From positions 1,123,001-1,187,000 of the forward strand of contig NC_064044.1 in assembly GCF_932526225.1 (NCBI RefSeq): a stretch of 64,000 nt of DNA, given 5' to 3'. A program made the position numbers and the translations under genes. This document shows positions 45,033 to 54,559 of the stretch, piece after piece. Within the stretch, counting starts at the first letter, position 1. The number at the start of each line of letters is the position of its first letter. Source of the stretch: Nematostella vectensis (lineage: Eukaryota; Cnidaria; Anthozoa; Actiniaria; Edwardsiidae). A model generated the notes under the pieces. The model ran no database searches. It was not told the origin of the DNA and was given only the letters and a program-made list of their open reading frames with translations.

Positions 45033-46545
45033 GTGAGATACGAGCTTCGCCCTTTACCTGAGCAAAATGGTGAGCCTGGGCCAATGTTTGTGCGAGAGGG
45101 GAGTGACGCCTTCGTTAACTGTGTTGTGAGCTATGTTGCCGACTTCTTGAGGAATCGCGGCACCTCGCGCTCCCTTGGTCTAACCAAGGCACGAGGCAAG
45201 ATCCTCGAGCGATTTGAAAAGAAGCTGGCCACTACGGGATGCACCAAAGAAGACCTCTTTGAGATGGAAAGGAAGCTCGAAGTAAAGCTAGTAGCCGTTA
45301 ACGCCCTGGGTAACGTCCTGTGGGACTCGGGGAAGTACGGGACTAAGACGAGGATCACCATCCCTTGCCACAATAACCACGCCTGGGCGGAGCTTCCGAC
45401 TGAACCACCTGCGATCGCGAGCGTCCACGGCCTAGACTTCGAGGCTGAGAGGGAGCTTCGCTTGTTATGTAAGGGAGAGGCAGCTCCTCGCGCTACCAGT
45501 GCCGCCGCAAAAACGCACGAGGCGAAGGTGCGAGAGGTGCTCATCCGCTTTATAAACAGGGCGATCCCCAGAAGCACGAGGGTCTGGCTGTGTGGGCGTG
45601 TTATAGTCACGCACGAAGGCAAACTGTACCGATCGGGACAAGACGGATGGGCTATCGACAGGGCGTTTACAGACGAGACTGGACATGACCCTCAATGGCT
45701 CCCTGATGATCACCCAGCCTACCAAGAGTACACCGAAGCTACGCACTCGATGGGCGGCGCAATAGGGTATCGCTTCAAGAAGTGGACCCAAAGAGAAAAC
45801 ATCAGGCCAACGCCTCTAAAATACAGGGACGTCTGGCGAGCGGCGCAGGTTGAGTCCAAAGTGTGGAATAGCAAGGAAAACTTAGGGGCGCAGCCTCATG
45901 TGCACATCGACACGCGTGCGGCGTACCTAGGATGCGAGGACAGTGTCATCGGCGGCGCCTCGGACGCCATTGATCTGGTACGGAAATAAGGCTTTCCTAC
46001 GAACGTGTATCGTATCGCGCATGTTGCGGGACGGCCATTGAGCGAGGTTCTTCAACTGACCGGGGCCATTCAGTTGACCGAGTGGGGGTTCTCTGAGGCC
46101 TGCCACCCCTACACTTCCGGGAGGGTAGGGCAGCACTTGGAACAAAACGAGGGCTGGATCACCACGCCAGAGCTCAAGGACCTGCTAGACTCGGGTGACC
46201 TCGCCATGGCCGCGGCGAGGGAGGTGTTGTATAGCGTCGGAGAAAAGGACTCCATCAAGTTCCTCCACTCCGGCCCAAGCGGCGAAGACTCGCAGGGTCG
46301 AGATCTCGCTGTCCGTTTCGTAGGCAAGTGCGCTCGCCATGGCGACGAGTCCTCGATCGTAGTCCGCGACTGTGAAGAAGCCGCGTATCTGACAAACCTC
46401 CTTGCGGGCACCGACCACTTACTCAACTTCGAGCATGCCGACGGGGCTCATCTGATACAATACAAAGACGGAGTCCGGCGCTCACAATGGTACCATATCA
46501 GGGCCCGTGGGCATGTTCCGGGGGCTCTGCCGCCCCCTCCTCCAG
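45033..46545 (+). pseudogene. Replication-module protein: OTU-like N-terminus and DNA-polymerase-like segment, with nonsense codon
   Basis: One frame runs from 45,033 (first ATG 45,084) and is interrupted by TAA at 45,987-45,989. It resumes without a shift to about 46,545. N-terminal residues NCVVSYVADFL and NNHAW (about 30 and 117) sit where an OTU-like Cys and His would be expected, but this is weak. The HIDTRAAYLGCED segment (nt 45,900-45,945) resembles a family B polymerase motif A, and the following W-x-T-x-P-E-L region fits viral polymerase-like proteins. No motif C is present, because sequence downstream is deleted at about 46,545. The polymerase assignment is inference. Confidence 0.5.
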
Positions 46546-47096
46546 GCTCCATGACATAAAGGGCCGGATTTGGTGTCAGCCAGACTCCCAACAGTTTGAG
46601 GTGTTTCGAAAGGAGTGGGATGGGGTGGCGTTCGACGCGGCGATCGAACAGGCCCACCCAAGCGATATGTGGGTGTGCTCGGCCAACAAGATGGGGGCCC
46701 TTGTCCAGCAGCGATTGGTAGAGCACCACAGGAAAAACTACCCCCGACTGCCAGCAACCATCCGCTTTGACCCCGATCCTAGCGTCGCGCATCGTTATCC
46801 CAAGCAAGGGCGGCCGGTGCCCGTGCCAGGCAAAAGGGGTGAGAAGGTCGACGCGTACAAAGGCACGGTAGTCGAGGTCCCTCTCGGCGTGGTCCTTAAC
46901 GGGCTTCCCCTCGAGTGGAAGTACGCGGGCTGGGAGACAGTCCACCGGGTGCAGGGCAAGACCATCCAGACTCCAAGGCGTCTGTTTATCATAGACCACA
47001 GCTTAGAGGGCTGGATCACGAATGCTGTGTACACCGGCATCTCCCGCGTGCGGCTCGCCGACCAGATAGGCCGCGTGACCCCCCCCCCCCCCCCCC
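46546..47096 (+). pseudogene. SF1 helicase, C-terminal part only
   Basis: In a different frame from the upstream segment. Carries the end of an SF1 (Pif1/RecD-like) helicase: ETVHRVQGKTIQTPRR (motif V region) and NAVYTGISRVRLADQIGRV (motif VI). Walker A and B are absent, pointing to an internal deletion and frame change at about 46,530-46,550. The frame ends in a C-run at 47,079-47,096. In intact relatives this region and the HNH domain downstream are probably one protein. Confidence 0.75.
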
Positions 47097-47435
47097 GATG
47101 ACACCCCAGGTGCCTTGGTCCCCACAGGACTGCAGGCTACGCCCAGTGAAGAGCTCATTATAGCGCGAATCAAGCGATACGCTATAGACGACAGGCAAAA
47201 GGGTCGCACGAAGTACACGGGACCGCACCACGTTCTGACGGTAGACCACGTACTCGGCATGATTGCTGACGCGGAAAAGAAGTGCACGCTCTGTGGCACT
47301 CAGCTTCTGCTTCAGGGGTACACGAAGAGTCATCCCCAATGCTTCAGTATCGACCGGCGGGAGGACAGTCAGGGTCACTACAAGTGGAATGTCAGACTCA
47401 CCTGCCTCAGCTGCAATAGAAGGCACAAGCGCTGA
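47079..47435 (+). CDS. HNH endonuclease domain
   Basis: Starts just after the C-run. Visible motifs are KKCTLCGTQLL (first CxxC), FSIDRRED with the H/D catalytic region, G-H-Y-K-W-N-V and LTCLSCNRRHKR (second CxxC-N). This is the layout of small HNH nucleases with a structural zinc. The frame is open back to the C-run, so it probably began as the C-terminal domain of the helicase polypeptide, separated by a homopolymer slip. Possible roles are genome processing or homing; I cannot choose between them. Confidence 0.7.
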   Translation, partial: PPPPPPDDTPGALVPTGLQATPSEELIIARIKRYAIDDRQKGRTKYTGPHHVLTVDHVLGMIADAEKKCTLCGTQLLLQGYTKSHPQCFSIDRREDSQGHYKWNVRLTCLSCNRRHKR

Positions 47436-47473
47436 TCACGCTAGGGTGGCGCTAGCGTGGCGCTAGGGTGACG

Positions 47474-47926
47474 CTAGCGCGACCAGAAGATTTTTTTCGA
47501 TCGCGCTGGCGTCACGCTACGCAACTGCGATCGCGTGAAGCCGTGCTTAGAGTACGCCGTGTAATACAACACTGGCTGTCCGGGCTCCATGACCCTCTTT
47601 AGTATTGGGTACGCCTTGCTTGTCCACCACGGGTCCGTCGCTCGCCGTCGGCCCTTGTCCTGAAGGTCTTCCTCGTTTAAGGCGATGTACACCTCCGTTC
47701 CGACCTCTAAGGGGACCTCTAAGGGGGGCTTTTCGGCTTTGAGAGGCACGCGCCTCAGCTTTATGGCGTCCTCAGGCGCAAGGCCAGTCATGCGAGTCTT
47801 CGTTGCGTTCATGTCCGAAATGACGATTGGCAAAGCAGCAGCCCACTCGCGATTTGTCTTGCCGGATGCAAGCTCCTTCGAGTACGGCCGGGAGGCCTGC
47901 GGCGTCCCGCTCAAGAAGACTCTCAA
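47474..47926 (-). pseudogene. Polinton-type retroviral-like integrase, C-terminal remnant
   Basis: About 150 codons. GKTNREWAAALP, N-A-T-K-TRMTGLAPEDAI and RRRATDPWW are characteristic of the end of the RVE catalytic core and the C-terminal SH3/chromo-like region of Polinton integrases. A stop lies just upstream, and the packaging ATPase gene ends at 47,988, so the zinc-binding and DDE catalytic parts are deleted. This copy cannot encode a working integrase. Confidence 0.8.
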
Positions 47927-47987
47927 AGTATTCGTCGCTCATCATGCCATGGCTAAGGTGCATATACGTTATGCCCTAGGGCGGTGG

Positions 47988-48590
47988 TTACCGTTCAACT
48001 AGGGCGATGGTATAAGGGTGACGCAAGCAAAACTCTAACTTCGAGAACTTTTTCGTCTTGAGGGCCTTCATGTACTCTTTCATCTTCTCTTCTGAGAGCT
48101 CCGCGCCGTAGTCATGCAGGATAGCTTTCATGTCCGCCTTGCTCGGGGTATAGAAGACCACCAGGGCCGCGATGTTCTCGCAGAACGGCTTCGTGATGCT
48201 GGTGAGCTGCTGCGTGATCACCCACACGCTAATACCCACGTGGCGCGCGCTGAACGTCAAGTTGACGAGCTGGTCAGAGCGCCTCTTTACGTCTTTCGAG
48301 GCCGCACAGTCGTCGAGTATGATTAGCGTATTAGTGCCTTCGAAGAGAGCGGAGACAAACCTCAGCAGTATGTCGATCCGACCCGCCTCAGGTGCGATGA
48401 CAAACAGACGATTGTCGCCCTCGCCGAAGCCGTCGTATGTTTTGTTGTAGACAAAGGTAGGGCACACGAGTATGATGTAGTCAAACTTGCCCCGGAAAGG
48501 GCCGCGCAGCCGGTCCACTACGAATTGGGTCTTCCCGCATGACGTCGGGCTCTCGATGAGAGCGTTAAATGGGACGTTTTTCGGGTCCAT
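47988..48590 (-). CDS. Genome-packaging ATPase (FtsK/HerA, A32-like)
   Basis: 200 codons, ATG to TGA-type end, apparently intact. P-loop SPTSCGKTQF at residues 14-23, Walker B TLIILDDC at about 88-95 and sensor-like VWVITQQ at about 119-125. Size and order match A32-like packaging ATPases of Polintons and other PRD1-adenovirus lineage viruses, which pump DNA into capsids. It lies directly downstream of the capsid gene on the same strand. Confidence 0.9.
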   Translation of the reverse strand: MDPKNVPFNALIESPTSCGKTQFVVDRLRGPFRGKFDYIILVCPTFVYNKTYDGFGEGDNRLFVIAPEAGRIDILLRFVSALFEGTNTLIILDDCAASKDVKRRSDQLVNLTFSARHVGISVWVITQQLTSITKPFCENIAALVVFYTPSKADMKAILHDYGAELSEEKMKEYMKALKTKKFSKLEFCLRHPYTIALVER

Positions 48591-48609
48591 ACTGCCCCGG
48601 CGTATCTGC

Positions 48610-49865
48610 TCAGTATTGTATGGACTCTAGCTGTCCGTTCATAAGGTTCATTTGTGCGTCGGCCACCACAAACACGTGACAGTTTACGCAACCCGAGCCG
48701 CCTGCCGTGCGTTTTATCTCGAGGTGCACACCGTCGCGGGTATTGACCAATCGGAGACCACCCCCATGGATAGCACTGTCGTCCGTCGTTCGAAGGTCGA
48801 TCCATAGAGCAAACTTGTTATCGCCATAGAACGACTCGGGGCCGACTGCCGGCGCGGCAAGCGCTCCGCTGTGCCCCCCCGGGGAGGGGCGGACGAACCG
48901 CCTTTTCGCCTCCCTCCAGAAATCCGTGGGGCGCAGGCCCTGGCTGAAGACCTTGTTTGGCATGCCGTCGATTGTAACGCGAACGCTCTTGATGTCGGGG
49001 TACACGAACTTCTCAGAGTCGCGAGCCCCTGCCGTGTATGGCTCCACAAAGAGGAGCAACAGACCACTCATAGACCTTCGCGGCAGGTTGACACTCTCGT
49101 TGATTATGCTGTCCGTCCCTTTGCTAATAACGAAGGTCTTGTGAAGGTTCACTTGCTCGTAGAAGAACGTTGTGCCGTTATGGTAGGCAGCGGCTGCAGA
49201 CCGGGCGAGGTTGTCGTCCCTCAGGCTTTCGTACTCCAGCTCTAGATTTTTGATGCCATAGGATAATTTGGTGGCATCGCTTCCGACTACTACCTGGTCA
49301 ACCGCTGCGAACGTGATCTCGAAGAGCAGCGCCTCGGAGAGCGCTCTTGGGTATAGCACGCCGTGGTCCGTCAGCAGAGAATGGTCTAGCGGGATGGTGT
49401 ACCTCGCCCCGTGGGCGGCGTTTAGAGCGTTCTCCTTGGCGTTACTGGTCGCTTTATCGCCAGCCTTGGAGCGATGTTTTCTGACTGTATGCCCTTCTCC
49501 AGGCGGTCCTCTCTCTCGACCTTGGACAGGTAAAGCTCCTCATACGTCTTGAAGACGTCGTAGCGGTTGGTGTCCTGGAGCGTTTCTCCTGCAAACGTGA
49601 TTTTCAGGCGGCTCACGAGATTTCGGCCGACGTTGTTCACGACGGTATTATTCTCTTGGCCTGAGACGGAGAGATCGAGACCGACCCTCAAGGAGCCAGG
49701 CACGAGCGTGACGCCTTCCCATAGCTTTGGGACCGCCACATGTAGCGTCTCGCCTGGGGAGGCCGTCGACGGGTTGAGAGTGACCCTTTGAACAGTTCTC
49801 TCGGCTTTCAACCTCAGAGGAATTTTGGGTGTTCGCTGGGGGTCGAGTTTATCGCTGACTGACAT
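48610..49865 (-). pseudogene. Major capsid protein (double jelly-roll candidate), one frameshift
   Basis: Two frames together span about 418 codons. The N-terminal part (49,865 to about 49,465) includes PSTASPGETLHVAVPKL, NNTVVNNVGRNLVSRLKITF and KTYEELYLSK, typical of Polinton capsid N-termini. The C-terminal part (to 48,610) includes IDLRTTDDSAIHGGG and ends MNGQLESIQY. A single shift near 49,465 separates them. Position next to the packaging ATPase supports capsid identity. Confidence in the exact fold is inferred from family knowledge. Confidence 0.8.
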
Positions 49866-49963
49866 CGTATACGTGTATGCACATAAAGTTCGAAGTCGCG
49901 TGGCTATGTTGCGGACTGTTAGACATGTCTAATATAGCATAGCACGAGTTATGCGCACGCATC

Positions 49964-50931
49964 ATGGGTGACGTTGATGCTGACATTGACGATACCTTGC
50001 CGGGTGCGTCCGCCGATCGTGGGGCTGGGGACGACGAGACGACGCCCCTTATCCCGTTCGACCCCGACGATGGGGAGTCGATCCCAATGACGAGCACGTC
50101 GTCGCGTACGCATGCTGCGCATAGCATGGCTACTCGAAGCGCAGGAACGGCAAGCGCTGAAACCTCGTTCATCACAGAGGGTTCGGCAAGGAGACTTGGT
50201 CTCGAGTCCCTCAGGAAGGAATACCCAGACAACGAGAATCTGCTACGGTTCCAGTTAGGCCTGAAGGGGAAGACGGAAATACTGGTTCACAACTACGGCA
50301 AAGGAGGAGGTTGGACTAAACCACATCCGCTGTTCAACAAGGACTGGAGCATCCAACAGTACGTTAAAGATCTGAAAGGCTTTAAGCAGGCGATGGGGCC
50401 CGTGGCAGAAGTAGACGCGGTAATCCAGGAGAACACAGAACGAGTCCAAGAGCTGCAAGGGGCGGTAGCCACAGACAGGGAGACCATCGACGACCCTAAC
50501 ACGCCAGAGAGTCGCCGCCAAGAGGCCCGTGAGCGCAACGAGGAGAGGCTGTCGAGATTGACGAACTAGAACGCGAAAACCGAGAGCTCGAGAACCAAAA
50601 GCCGCTAAGAGAGCGCATCAAAGCCATCTTCAAAAAGTTCGGCTTTTCCGCCACCGCTATCGGGTTGGCCGTAGCGACGACGATCGCGGCCGTTGTGATG
50701 TCGCTCGGCAAGTCGCTCTCCTCCGTGGCCAGAGGGGTCGGTAACGGGCTTGAGGCCATCGGGGAAAAGCTAGGCAAGCTTCTCCCCGGGCTAGTAGGCA
50801 GCATCGCGAACTTCGTGTTTAAGGCCGCAGGAGAAGCGGTGAAATTCCTTGGCAAAAATGCGTAGCTGCTCATTCTAGCCGTAGCCGCGTTCCTGGTTCG
50901 TCGAATGCAAAGCAGTCATCGGAACAAGTAA
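49964..50931 (+). pseudogene. Conserved Polinton membrane/virion protein, one frameshift and one nonsense codon
   Basis: Frame 1 (49,964-50,569) has an acidic Ser/Thr-rich N-terminus, a KTEILVHNYGKGGGW segment and a C-terminal coiled coil. A shift near 50,555-50,560 leads into KAIFKKFGFSATAIGLAVAT, a hydrophobic glycine/alanine segment. TAG at 50,863-50,865 stops it where Trp would fit. The frame then continues through a second hydrophobic stretch to TAA at 50,929-50,931. Likely membrane-active. Its 3' end overlaps that of the opposite-strand gene. Confidence 0.7.
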
Positions 50932-52387
50932 TACGCCGCGGCCACCGCGAGTGCCGACAGCCCCGCTTTGAGGGCGGTGTGGTTACCTTTTTCGCCCGAC
51001 AGGGCAGGGGCCGCGCCATCTGCGTGCACTTTCGCGCGCGCAAGCGCGTTGCTTTGCCGCCGGGGCGGCACGTGGTCAGTCGCGTGTTGCACCCTAGGAT
51101 GCCACCGGCCATGTTATGAGCACCGACTGGCTTTGTCTCGGTGTTGATCGCGTTTGCGCCGAGCTTCATGGAGTCCGTGGCTTTCTGCAGCTTATTGTGG
51201 TAGCCCACGACGCTTTGCGTGTTTATCACCAGATCGCTCGGCATCAGCCACACTCCTGGTGCAACCGCAAGACTCAGTCTCACCTTGGCCTCCTGCACGG
51301 CTAACTGGTACCTTTGCACGCTTTGAGCGATGTCGTTTTTTATGATCGCGTCTTCGAGCAGCTCCGTGAACTCCGCCTGCGCCTCCATGGCCGGCCCACC
51401 GGCCCCTGCGATGGAGGAACGGACGTTTACCTGCGCGCCAAGCACTGTGTAGACGAACGCCTCGACCGAGCGGTCGAGTCTTCCTAGCCCTGCTTTTGTC
51501 AGCCCCTCGCCTTTGGGAGGCGCAAACCAGCTATATTGCACGCCCCCGTGGTCGTCGTTGCGTATGTAACCCACCTGCTTCCCACTATTGTACGTCCCAC
51601 CTTCGTCGCTAAACAGATTGAGGTGGCTCGGGTACTCGTCCGCCGCCGTGTCATAGCCACGGATCACGTGCACGTTGCGATACCTATCCCCCGGGTAGAA
51701 CACAAACATGTCGCCTAGCCCCTGGTTCCGCCCGCCTTTCCATCGGAAGTCTGGCTTACGCGGCAAACCGAACTCTATGCATAGACGCTCGAAAGCGGCC
51801 TTCTTGTAGGGGTTACCTTTTTGCGTGAACGGGCTGTCGCCAGGCAGGGGGACGCCGAGCTCGTAGAGTATCCTCCGGGTGGTAAAGTAGACGTGAAACC
51901 TTAGAAATCCCCTGATGACAGAGGGGAGCGTGGCGAAACTGGGGTCAGTTAGGGACATCCCACATCCGGCGGTTGCGCACCAGACCGCAAACTTGAGTTG
52001 CTGTCGCCAGTACCCATAGGAAGGCTCCGATAGCCACCGGCGAGACTCCTTGGCGGACTTGTGCGTGACTACTGTCTCTTTGAATATGTCTCGGACCCTA
52101 GTCGTGAGTGATTTGTCCTCAGCCACGTGTATCTCCAGCTGCGTGAGTAGTGGGGTGATTTCTGAGGCCGTGCTCTCCACGGGGGTCGCGGGCACGGCGT
52201 AGAGCAGCTTTTGCGCGAGGGTCAGAGACCTAGGGAAACCTAGGGAAACCGGTTTTTTGACTTGTTCGGCTATAGAGTGATTGATATGTTCGGCTAAAGA
52301 GGCTCCCGCCGCAACTGCCGCCTTCTTCGTCTCCTCCTCCTTCCTTCGGGGGACCTCGTTCAGCATCTGCCAGCCTTCCCAATCCAC
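50916..52387 (-). pseudogene. Large conserved Polinton protein of unknown function, C-terminal frameshift
   Basis: Open from ATG at 52,387 for about 430 codons. Conserved-looking blocks are YGYWRQQLKFAVWCATAGCG, FLRFHVYFTTRRILYELGVP, KGGRNQGLGDMFVFYPG, NVRSSIAGAG and VQRYQLAVQEAKVRLSLAV. Around 51,100 the frame changes: the shifted frame ends in a Pro/Ala-rich tail and a hydrophobic C-terminal anchor, stopping at 50,916-50,918, while the unshifted frame runs on in Arg/Cys-rich nonsense to 50,870. Proteins of this type recur in cnidarian Polintons; the role is unknown, possibly a virion protein. Confidence 0.7.
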
Positions 52388-52417
52388 GCTCAGCCCTATT
52401 AAACACGAAGGCGGGCT
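52388..52417. promoter_or_regulatory. Short divergent intergenic gap (30 bp)
   Basis: Two outward-facing genes start only 30 bp apart, so their promoters must overlap or lie in the coding sequences. No motif recognised. Confidence 0.3.
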
Positions 52418-53107
52418 ATGTTCAACACAATGGTGGTCCTACACGCTGTGTTCACCGGAGGTGAACTGACGCTCTTCTTCCAGCAGCCAATAAGGCGCCC
52501 ACGCTTTGTGGCGCTCCGGCAGTGCTCGCTCTTTAACAGCTGGTATAATCTCGAGCGGGAGCAGCAGATAACGACTATAGCCCCCCTCCCGCCCATCGCT
52601 ACTCTGCCAGCCGGGCACAACACGGCCGAGGCCATCGTGGAAACGATCAACCACGCTAAAAGCCAGATTCTGACCGCGAAGCTGGATTCCCTCACCGGGA
52701 AGATCGTGCTCGTGTCCACAGGCATTGTGTTCCTGAACGCCGAGCTTTGCGCACTATTTGGCCTAGAGGCTAAAGACGATCAGATGGGGAAGCGGGGCCT
52801 CGCACCGCCCTTGGGGGCTCCCCCACTTAAGGTGACTTTGCCGAAAATAGAGGCCTTCTACATCTTCTGCGACATCGTAGACCGCTCGCAGTGCCTCGCC
52901 TTAGACGAGCCTTCAAACGTTCTCGCTTGCCTAGAAACCCGCGGGAGGCCGCACGAGAAAGCCGTCTATGGGCCCGACATCCCCGTTTGTGTCGCAGCGT
53001 CTTCCTCTGAGTTTGTCTCGAGTATCCGAATATGGATCAGGGATGACCACGGTAGACGGGAGGACTTTAAAGGCAAGCCTGTTCGCCTCGTATTAGAGCT
53101 AACCTAG
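52418..53107 (+). CDS. Minor capsid / penton candidate (jelly-roll-like)
   Basis: 229 codons, apparently intact (ATG at 52,418; stop at 53,105-53,107). Beta-rich, with AEAIVETINHAKSQIL, GKIVLVSTGIVFLN and a C-terminal SSIRIWIRDDHGRREDFKG strand pair ending LVLELT. Position, size and predicted beta content suggest a single jelly-roll penton-like protein, but sequence alone does not prove this. The last strand pair is the most conserved-looking part. Confidence 0.55.
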   Translation: MFNTMVVLHAVFTGGELTLFFQQPIRRPRFVALRQCSLFNSWYNLEREQQITTIAPLPPIATLPAGHNTAEAIVETINHAKSQILTAKLDSLTGKIVLVSTGIVFLNAELCALFGLEAKDDQMGKRGLAPPLGAPPLKVTLPKIEAFYIFCDIVDRSQCLALDEPSNVLACLETRGRPHEKAVYGPDIPVCVAASSSEFVSSIRIWIRDDHGRREDFKGKPVRLVLELT

Positions 53108-53123
53108 GCCCGACATAACAAGC

Positions 53124-53793
53124 ATGGCGGACCGCGACGTTAGCAGCGGTGGCATATACCCCCCGCTTCCCAGCGTCTGCCCCCCGCAAACGCCTACCGC
53201 TCCGGCAGGCATCGGCGGCGACGCGCAAAGCTTCCGACTCCAGGTAATACATGACACTCAGGCGGTTCTAGACAATGAGATAACGTATTATCGACAGGTG
53301 CGGAAGAAGTATAAGCTCTTTCGCCGTTACCCATGCTGTGTCTGTGGCATCCGGCATCGCTGCAGGGGCGCTTTCCAGCGCCGGGCTGGGAGTCTCTTTG
53401 AGTGGGATAGGGGCTCTGATCGGCGCTCCGCTGGCAGGGGTCGCTGGGCTGGTCGGTGTCGTGGGCGCGGGCGCGGGGGCGGTCTCTAGGGGTCTTACGA
53501 GCAAGGTGGCTAAACACGAAGACACGGTGGTTTTAGCGGAGAGTAAGAAAAACTCGATCAGCGAGCTGGTCTCTAAGGCTCTGCAAGACGGGCGTATCTC
53601 AGACGAAGAGTTTCGGCTAATACTTAAGGAACAAGAGAGATACAACACGCTCAAGGACGCTATCAGAGCCCGACACGGCCCCGCACCGCGTGATGAAAAA
53701 AGCGGGAAAGGGCCCTCCCTAAAGGCACGCGAAAAGGCGAAAAAAAGAGTGCGAAAAATTCGCGAGGAGTTCGGGAGCGAGGCGTTCGAGTAG
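53124..53793 (+). pseudogene. Conserved Polinton membrane protein, one frameshift
   Basis: ATG at 53,124 opens MADRDVSSGGIYPPLPSVCP then QSFRLQVIHDTQAVLDNEIT. The frame must shift near 53,325 to enter a glycine/alanine-rich hydrophobic segment (ASGIAAGALSSAGLGVSLSG). It continues with KNSISELVSKALQDGRISDE and a Lys/Arg-rich tail to 53,793. Family members share an N-terminal helix, two hydrophobic stretches and a D-G-x-I-S-D-E-E-F motif. Probably a virion membrane or minor protein. Confidence 0.7.
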
Positions 53794-53959
53794 AACTCAG
53801 GTTTAAACGCCACGCCAGCGGATTTGAATTTACGGCCGAAAAACGGTTATTCCGCACCCCGTAGGTTGGCGGCCCTCCTCGTTTTCGCGGCCCCATCGGT
53901 ATTTGCCCCAAAAAGTCGTGTACGCGCAAGTCCTTGGGCTTGCACGCGCCCGGCCTAAA
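53794..53959. other. Non-coding spacer before the right TIR
   Basis: No gene seen between the last stop and the inverted repeat. Confidence 0.5.
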
Positions 53960-54238
53960 CCCTAATTATTCATGTACGCAGCCCTAATTAGTTATTCATG
54001 CACGCGAAACACCTGCAGCCCTAATTGATTATTCATGTATGCGAAATCTATTTGGCCTACATTAGCTTTTGCCGATTGTTTATGTACGCGAAATCGATTT
54101 GGCCTACATTAGCTTTTGCCGATTGTTTATGTACGTGAAGCATTATCTGCCTGATATATAGAGACGGGGCTGGGAGGCCCGGAGGGGCGATCCGCGCCTC
54201 CCACTAGTTTCTCTGAAACCCCCCAGTCCCCCCCCCCC
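53960..54238 (-). repeat. Right terminal inverted repeat
   Basis: Inverted copy of 44,017-44,283. It has one fewer CATGAATAA..AATTAGGGCTGC unit and carries an extra roughly 25-bp GGGAGGCGCGGATCGCCCCT-type hairpin where the left TIR has only CTCCC. Confidence 0.92.
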
Positions 54239-54244
54239 TAAAAA
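54239..54244. repeat. 6-bp target site duplication, right (TAAAAA)
   Basis: Matches 44,011-44,016. Confidence 0.88.
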
Positions 54245-54559
54245 TGAAGAACACTCTTGATAAATTAATCATTACCTTCCAGCGATGTCTTCAACAAGAT
54301 ACCACAATATAAATATCCAGGAATGCTCCACGGATAACAAAATATATTCCATTCATCGATGAGGGGCCGATACACAAAGCAAGCAACCGCCATCTTGACA
54401 CACTTTTGTCACGTGAGGAACCGCACGTTCCTCAACCGGAAATAGAACATTATGCGCACACAGGGGCTTTGATGTGCACGAGCTGATCACGCAATCGCAC
54501 CATCCGTTATCACGCATACATTTCTCACGTAATATTGTAACGGTTCACCACAAGTCACC
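54245..54559. other. Distal part of the retroelement remnant
   Basis: Continuation of the sequence interrupted at 44,016, up to the right direct repeat. No coding signal. Confidence 0.5.

Larger units (their letters stand above)
44017..54238. mobile_element. Polinton/Maverick-like virus-derived element, 10,222 bp, defective copy
   Basis: Bounded by inverted repeats of about 270 bp and a 6-bp target duplication, with GC content clearly above the flanks. Gene order: Cys-rich ORF, small helical ORF and replication module on plus; integrase remnant, packaging ATPase and capsid protein on minus; membrane protein on plus; 500-residue structural candidate on minus; jelly-roll candidate and second membrane protein on plus. 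ATPase, capsid protein, integrase and TIR/TSD place it with Polintons. I find no canonical protein-primed DNA polymerase B and no adenovirus-type protease. At least seven of the genes carry frameshifts, stops or deletions. Confidence 0.9.

Noticed and set aside
44358-47426. Antisense frames of 70-180 codons inside the Polinton-like element
   Set aside because: High GC lowers stop frequency. These frames have Ser/Arg/Pro-biased composition and lie opposite frames with recognisable domains.
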